From assembly GCA_036378675.1 (NCBI GenBank), contig DASUWA010000043.1:58877-122876 (forward strand): a stretch of 64,000 bases of DNA, given 5' to 3'. Below are positions 62,051 through 64,000 of this stretch, piece by piece. The notes beneath the pieces were generated by a model. The model had not been told where the DNA came from. It saw only the letters and a program-made list of their open reading frames with translations, and did not search any database. The translations under genes and the position numbers were made by a program. Numbering within the stretch: the first letter of the stretch is position 1; each line of letters starts with the position of its first letter. Origin of the DNA: Acidimicrobiales bacterium (GTDB lineage: Bacteria > Actinomycetota > Acidimicrobiia > Acidimicrobiales > Palsa-688).

Positions 62051-63222
62051 GCGAGCGCCCTGAGCCTGCGTATGACGCGTGGCAGCGCCGCCGCAGCGCG
62101 ATCGACTTCGGCCTCCGTGCTCGACCAACCAACCGAGAACCGCAAGCTGCGTTCGGCGTCAACCCCCATGGCCTCCAGCACCGGTGAAGGCTCCAGCGCC
62201 TCGGAGGAGCACGAGCTACCCGAGTGGGCAGCGATCCCGGCCTGATCCAACCCGATCAAGACCGGCTCGGCTTCGACGCCGGACAGACCCAGGCACAGAA
62301 GGCTTGGCAACCGGGCGGCGGGATCGCGCGGCCCGAATACCTCCACGCCGTCGATTCCTAGCGCCGATTCGCGCAGACGATCGATGAGCAACCCGGCCGC
62401 CTGGGCCTCGTCGCCCAACCGGCCAGGCGATGACAACTCGGCGGCGGCGGCGCCGAAACCAACGGCCGCGGGAACGTTCTCCAACCCTCCGCGTCGTGCC
62501 CGTTCCTGCATCCCGCCGACGATGAACGGCGGCACCCGAAGGCCCCGCCGAACGAGCAGAGCTCCGGCTCCTCTGGGTCCGCCCATCTTCGCAGCGGAGA
62601 CCGACAGGAAATCCGCGCCGAGTTCATCGAAGCTGATGGGGACATGGCCCGCAGCGGCGGCGGCGTCGACGTGCAACATCGCGCCGTACAGCTCGCATAT
62701 CGATGCGATCTCGCGGACCGGTTGAATGGTGCCGACCTCATGATTGGCCAGCTGGCAGTGGACCAGAACCGGCCCGTCCGTGTCGGCTACAGCCATGCGG
62801 ACCTGCTCGTCGTCTATGCGGCCGGTCCGGTCGACTCCCACCCAGACCAGCTCGCCGGCGTCCCGCTGAGAGGCATCTCGCACCGCGCTGTGTTCAACGT
62901 GCGAGAGAACGACACGCAGGGATCGTTCGCTGTTCCTGGCGGCAGCGCCGAACACCGCCGCGTTGATCGCTTCGGACGCTCCTGAGGTGAATATCACCTG
63001 GCGGGACCTGGTTCCCAAAAACCCGGCGACGTTCTCGCGGGCCTCCTCGAGCGCATACCTCGCGGTCCACCCCTCGGTGTGAACCCTTCCCGGGTCCGCC
63101 GCATCGAGCCACCGGAGCATCGCTTCGCGCGCTGCGGGCCGTAGCGGAGACGCAGACGCGTGATCCAAGTATGCGCGGACAGGGCCGTCGGCGTCGGCGC
63201 CGGGGGTGCTTACATCAGACAA
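62035..63222 (-). CDS. cysteine desulfurase, NifS/IscS-like
   Basis: 395 aa. PLP-fold type I: TSGASEAINAAVFGAAARNS, NHEVGTIQPVREIA, LHVDAAAAAGHVP, and the PLP Lys212 in SVSAAKMGGPRGAGALL; the residue before the Lys, normally His, is Ala. Catalytic Cys338 is in AAHSGSSCSSEALEP. It would transfer sulfur from cysteine for Fe-S or thiolation pathways. Overlaps the upstream SufR-like gene by 8 bases. Confidence 0.87.
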   Translation of the reverse strand: MSDVSTPGADADGPVRAYLDHASASPLRPAAREAMLRWLDAADPGRVHTEGWTARYALEEARENVAGFLGTRSRQVIFTSGASEAINAAVFGAAARNSERSLRVVLSHVEHSAVRDASQRDAGELVWVGVDRTGRIDDEQVRMAVADTDGPVLVHCQLANHEVGTIQPVREIASICELYGAMLHVDAAAAAGHVPISFDELGADFLSVSAAKMGGPRGAGALLVRRGLRVPPFIVGGMQERARRGGLENVPAAVGFGAAAAELSSPGRLGDEAQAAGLLIDRLRESALGIDGVEVFGPRDPAARLPSLLCLGLSGVEAEPVLIGLDQAGIAAHSGSSCSSEALEPSPVLEAMGVDAERSLRFSVGWSSTEAEVDRAAAALPRVIRRLRALAYPPS

Positions 63223-64000
63223 GGCTGACGCACGCGTCGTCGCCCAGCGCCCTGGACGACTCGGTCGAGATCACCGCCTCCCCGTAAAGGGAGGACAGCA
63301 TCCCGCGCACCATGCCCCGGTCCACCGCGCAAATCACCGGGTGCTGGCGGGCGGTGTCGAAGAACGGGCAGGCGTCTTTGATCAGCGCCAACGAGCCGCC
63401 ACGTGCCTCGGCATGCGCTTCGAAACCGTGCGCGGTCAACGCGTCCGCGATCGCATGGAGCGCCACCCTGAAGGACCGGTGTCCCTCACCGGGCGACATC
63501 TGCGCTGCCAAGCGACGTCCATAGGTTTCGCCGACCAACTCGGCCATCGCCTCAGCCTTGTCCGGCGGGACCAGCGCGAGGGCCTCACCGAGCAGCATGA
63601 TCAGAAGGTCGTCGCCGCGCCGGGGAGAGACGACGCCTGTGTCTCGCGCGGACTTTCGGTAACGCTTGGAGGGGCGGCCGGCACCACCGCCGGAGGGGCG
63701 AAGCACCTGAACTTCCAGGTAACCGCCGGCCGTGAGTTTGTCCAGGTGATGCCGAGCGACGTTCGAATGCAACGCGAACTTGTCCGCGACCCCGGAGGCG
63801 GTGACACCCTCGTGATGTTCCCGGGCGAACAGATAGATCTGGCGGCGGGTCGGGTCGCCGAATGCCGACGTGACCGCGGCGACAGCAGCGGAGAACTGCG
63901 CGTCGGTCAGCGGCTGCTCGGCACTCGAGGACGCGGCGGGTGTATCTGCCGCGAATTCGGCCTCTGATCGGGCATCGGCGGACTCTGCCTTTGACCCCAC
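63215..64000 (-). CDS. SufR-like iron-sulfur helix-turn-helix regulator (start may lie beyond the right edge)
   Basis: At least 261 aa; GTG 64000 is the last in-frame codon in view. Helix-turn-helix at 45-115 (FGDPTRRQIYLFAREH, SNVARHHLDKLTAGGYLEVQ). C-terminal Cys211 (DACPFF), Cys224 (PVICAVD) and Cys257 (DDACV) resemble the cluster ligands of SufR, which represses suf genes. Coupled to a cysteine desulfurase, so a Fe-S supply role is likely. The rest of a suf cluster would lie to the right. Confidence 0.8.
   Translation of the reverse strand: MGSKAESADARSEAEFAADTPAASSSAEQPLTDAQFSAAVAAVTSAFGDPTRRQIYLFAREHHEGVTASGVADKFALHSNVARHHLDKLTAGGYLEVQVLRPSGGGAGRPSKRYRKSARDTGVVSPRRGDDLLIMLLGEALALVPPDKAEAMAELVGETYGRRLAAQMSPGEGHRSFRVALHAIADALTAHGFEAHAEARGGSLALIKDACPFFDTARQHPVICAVDRGMVRGMLSSLYGEAVISTESSRALGDDACVSLV

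Overview
The window is GC-rich bacterial DNA with short intergenic gaps and many 4-base stop/start overlaps (ATGA, GTGA, TTGA). The gene content points to an actinobacterium: an F420-type luciferase-like oxidoreductase, an SCO6745-type protein, a WS/DGAT acyltransferase, an SCO6880/DUF6112-type conjugation module, a HemD-winged-helix fusion and several TetR regulators. The complete System I cytochrome c maturation operon is unusual for the classical actinobacteria and suggests a deep lineage such as Acidimicrobiia. That placement is inference. No rRNA, complete tRNA, CRISPR array, integrase or transposase was seen.

Layout. 1-1407: a HemD-like/winged-helix protein cut by the left edge, and a small hypothetical gene. 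1408-1840: a regulatory gap with a strong hairpin and a palindrome. 1841-8390: six co-directional genes of a conjugation-type secretion module (lysozyme-NlpC/P60 hydrolase, small DUF6112-like membrane protein, anchored exported protein, TrbL/VirB6-like protein, SCO6880-like protein, VirB4-like ATPase) without relaxase, coupling protein or integrase in view. 8437-22731: mixed genes, including secreted GH15-like and GH43 glycosidases, UspA-rhomboid-DUF2252, an MMPL exporter with a divergent TetR, and a P450-TetR-SDR operon. 22859-25817: LLM oxidoreductase, ketopantoate reductase-like protein and SCO6745-like protein. 25865-29932: a metal (zinc) homeostasis island with ABC importer, ArsR/SmtB regulator, histidine-rich protein and Fur/Zur, opened by a promoter with a Zur-like box. 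29943-38903: aldehyde dehydrogenase, small enzymes, and a leftward fabI-fabG-fabZ-transporter-PPOX-ABM operon; then WS/DGAT and inorganic pyrophosphatase. 39015-48100: LuxR-type regulator, ComF-like PRTase, bifunctional nuclease, MaoC, divergent valS and cysS, thioesterase, MFS. 48289-54533: acyl-CoA dehydrogenase, rpiA, VOC protein, peroxiredoxin, PaaI-TetR pair, glycosyltransferase and DUF5317 protein. 54654-62050: ccdA and ccmABCDEFGHI. 62035-64000: a cysteine desulfurase and a SufR-like regulator.

How the genes work together. The clearest functional units are cytochrome c maturation (heme export CcmABCD, heme chaperone CcmE, ligation CcmF/H/I, thiol reduction CcdA/CcmG), metal-ion uptake with two metal sensors, type II fatty acid synthesis coupled to a KimA-like transporter, and a possible Fe-S assembly pair. 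The most unusual single proteins are the KimA-like transporter fused to an OB-fold domain and a PPOX-family gene whose conserved N-terminus begins at an apparent ATC codon, over a terminator-like hairpin.
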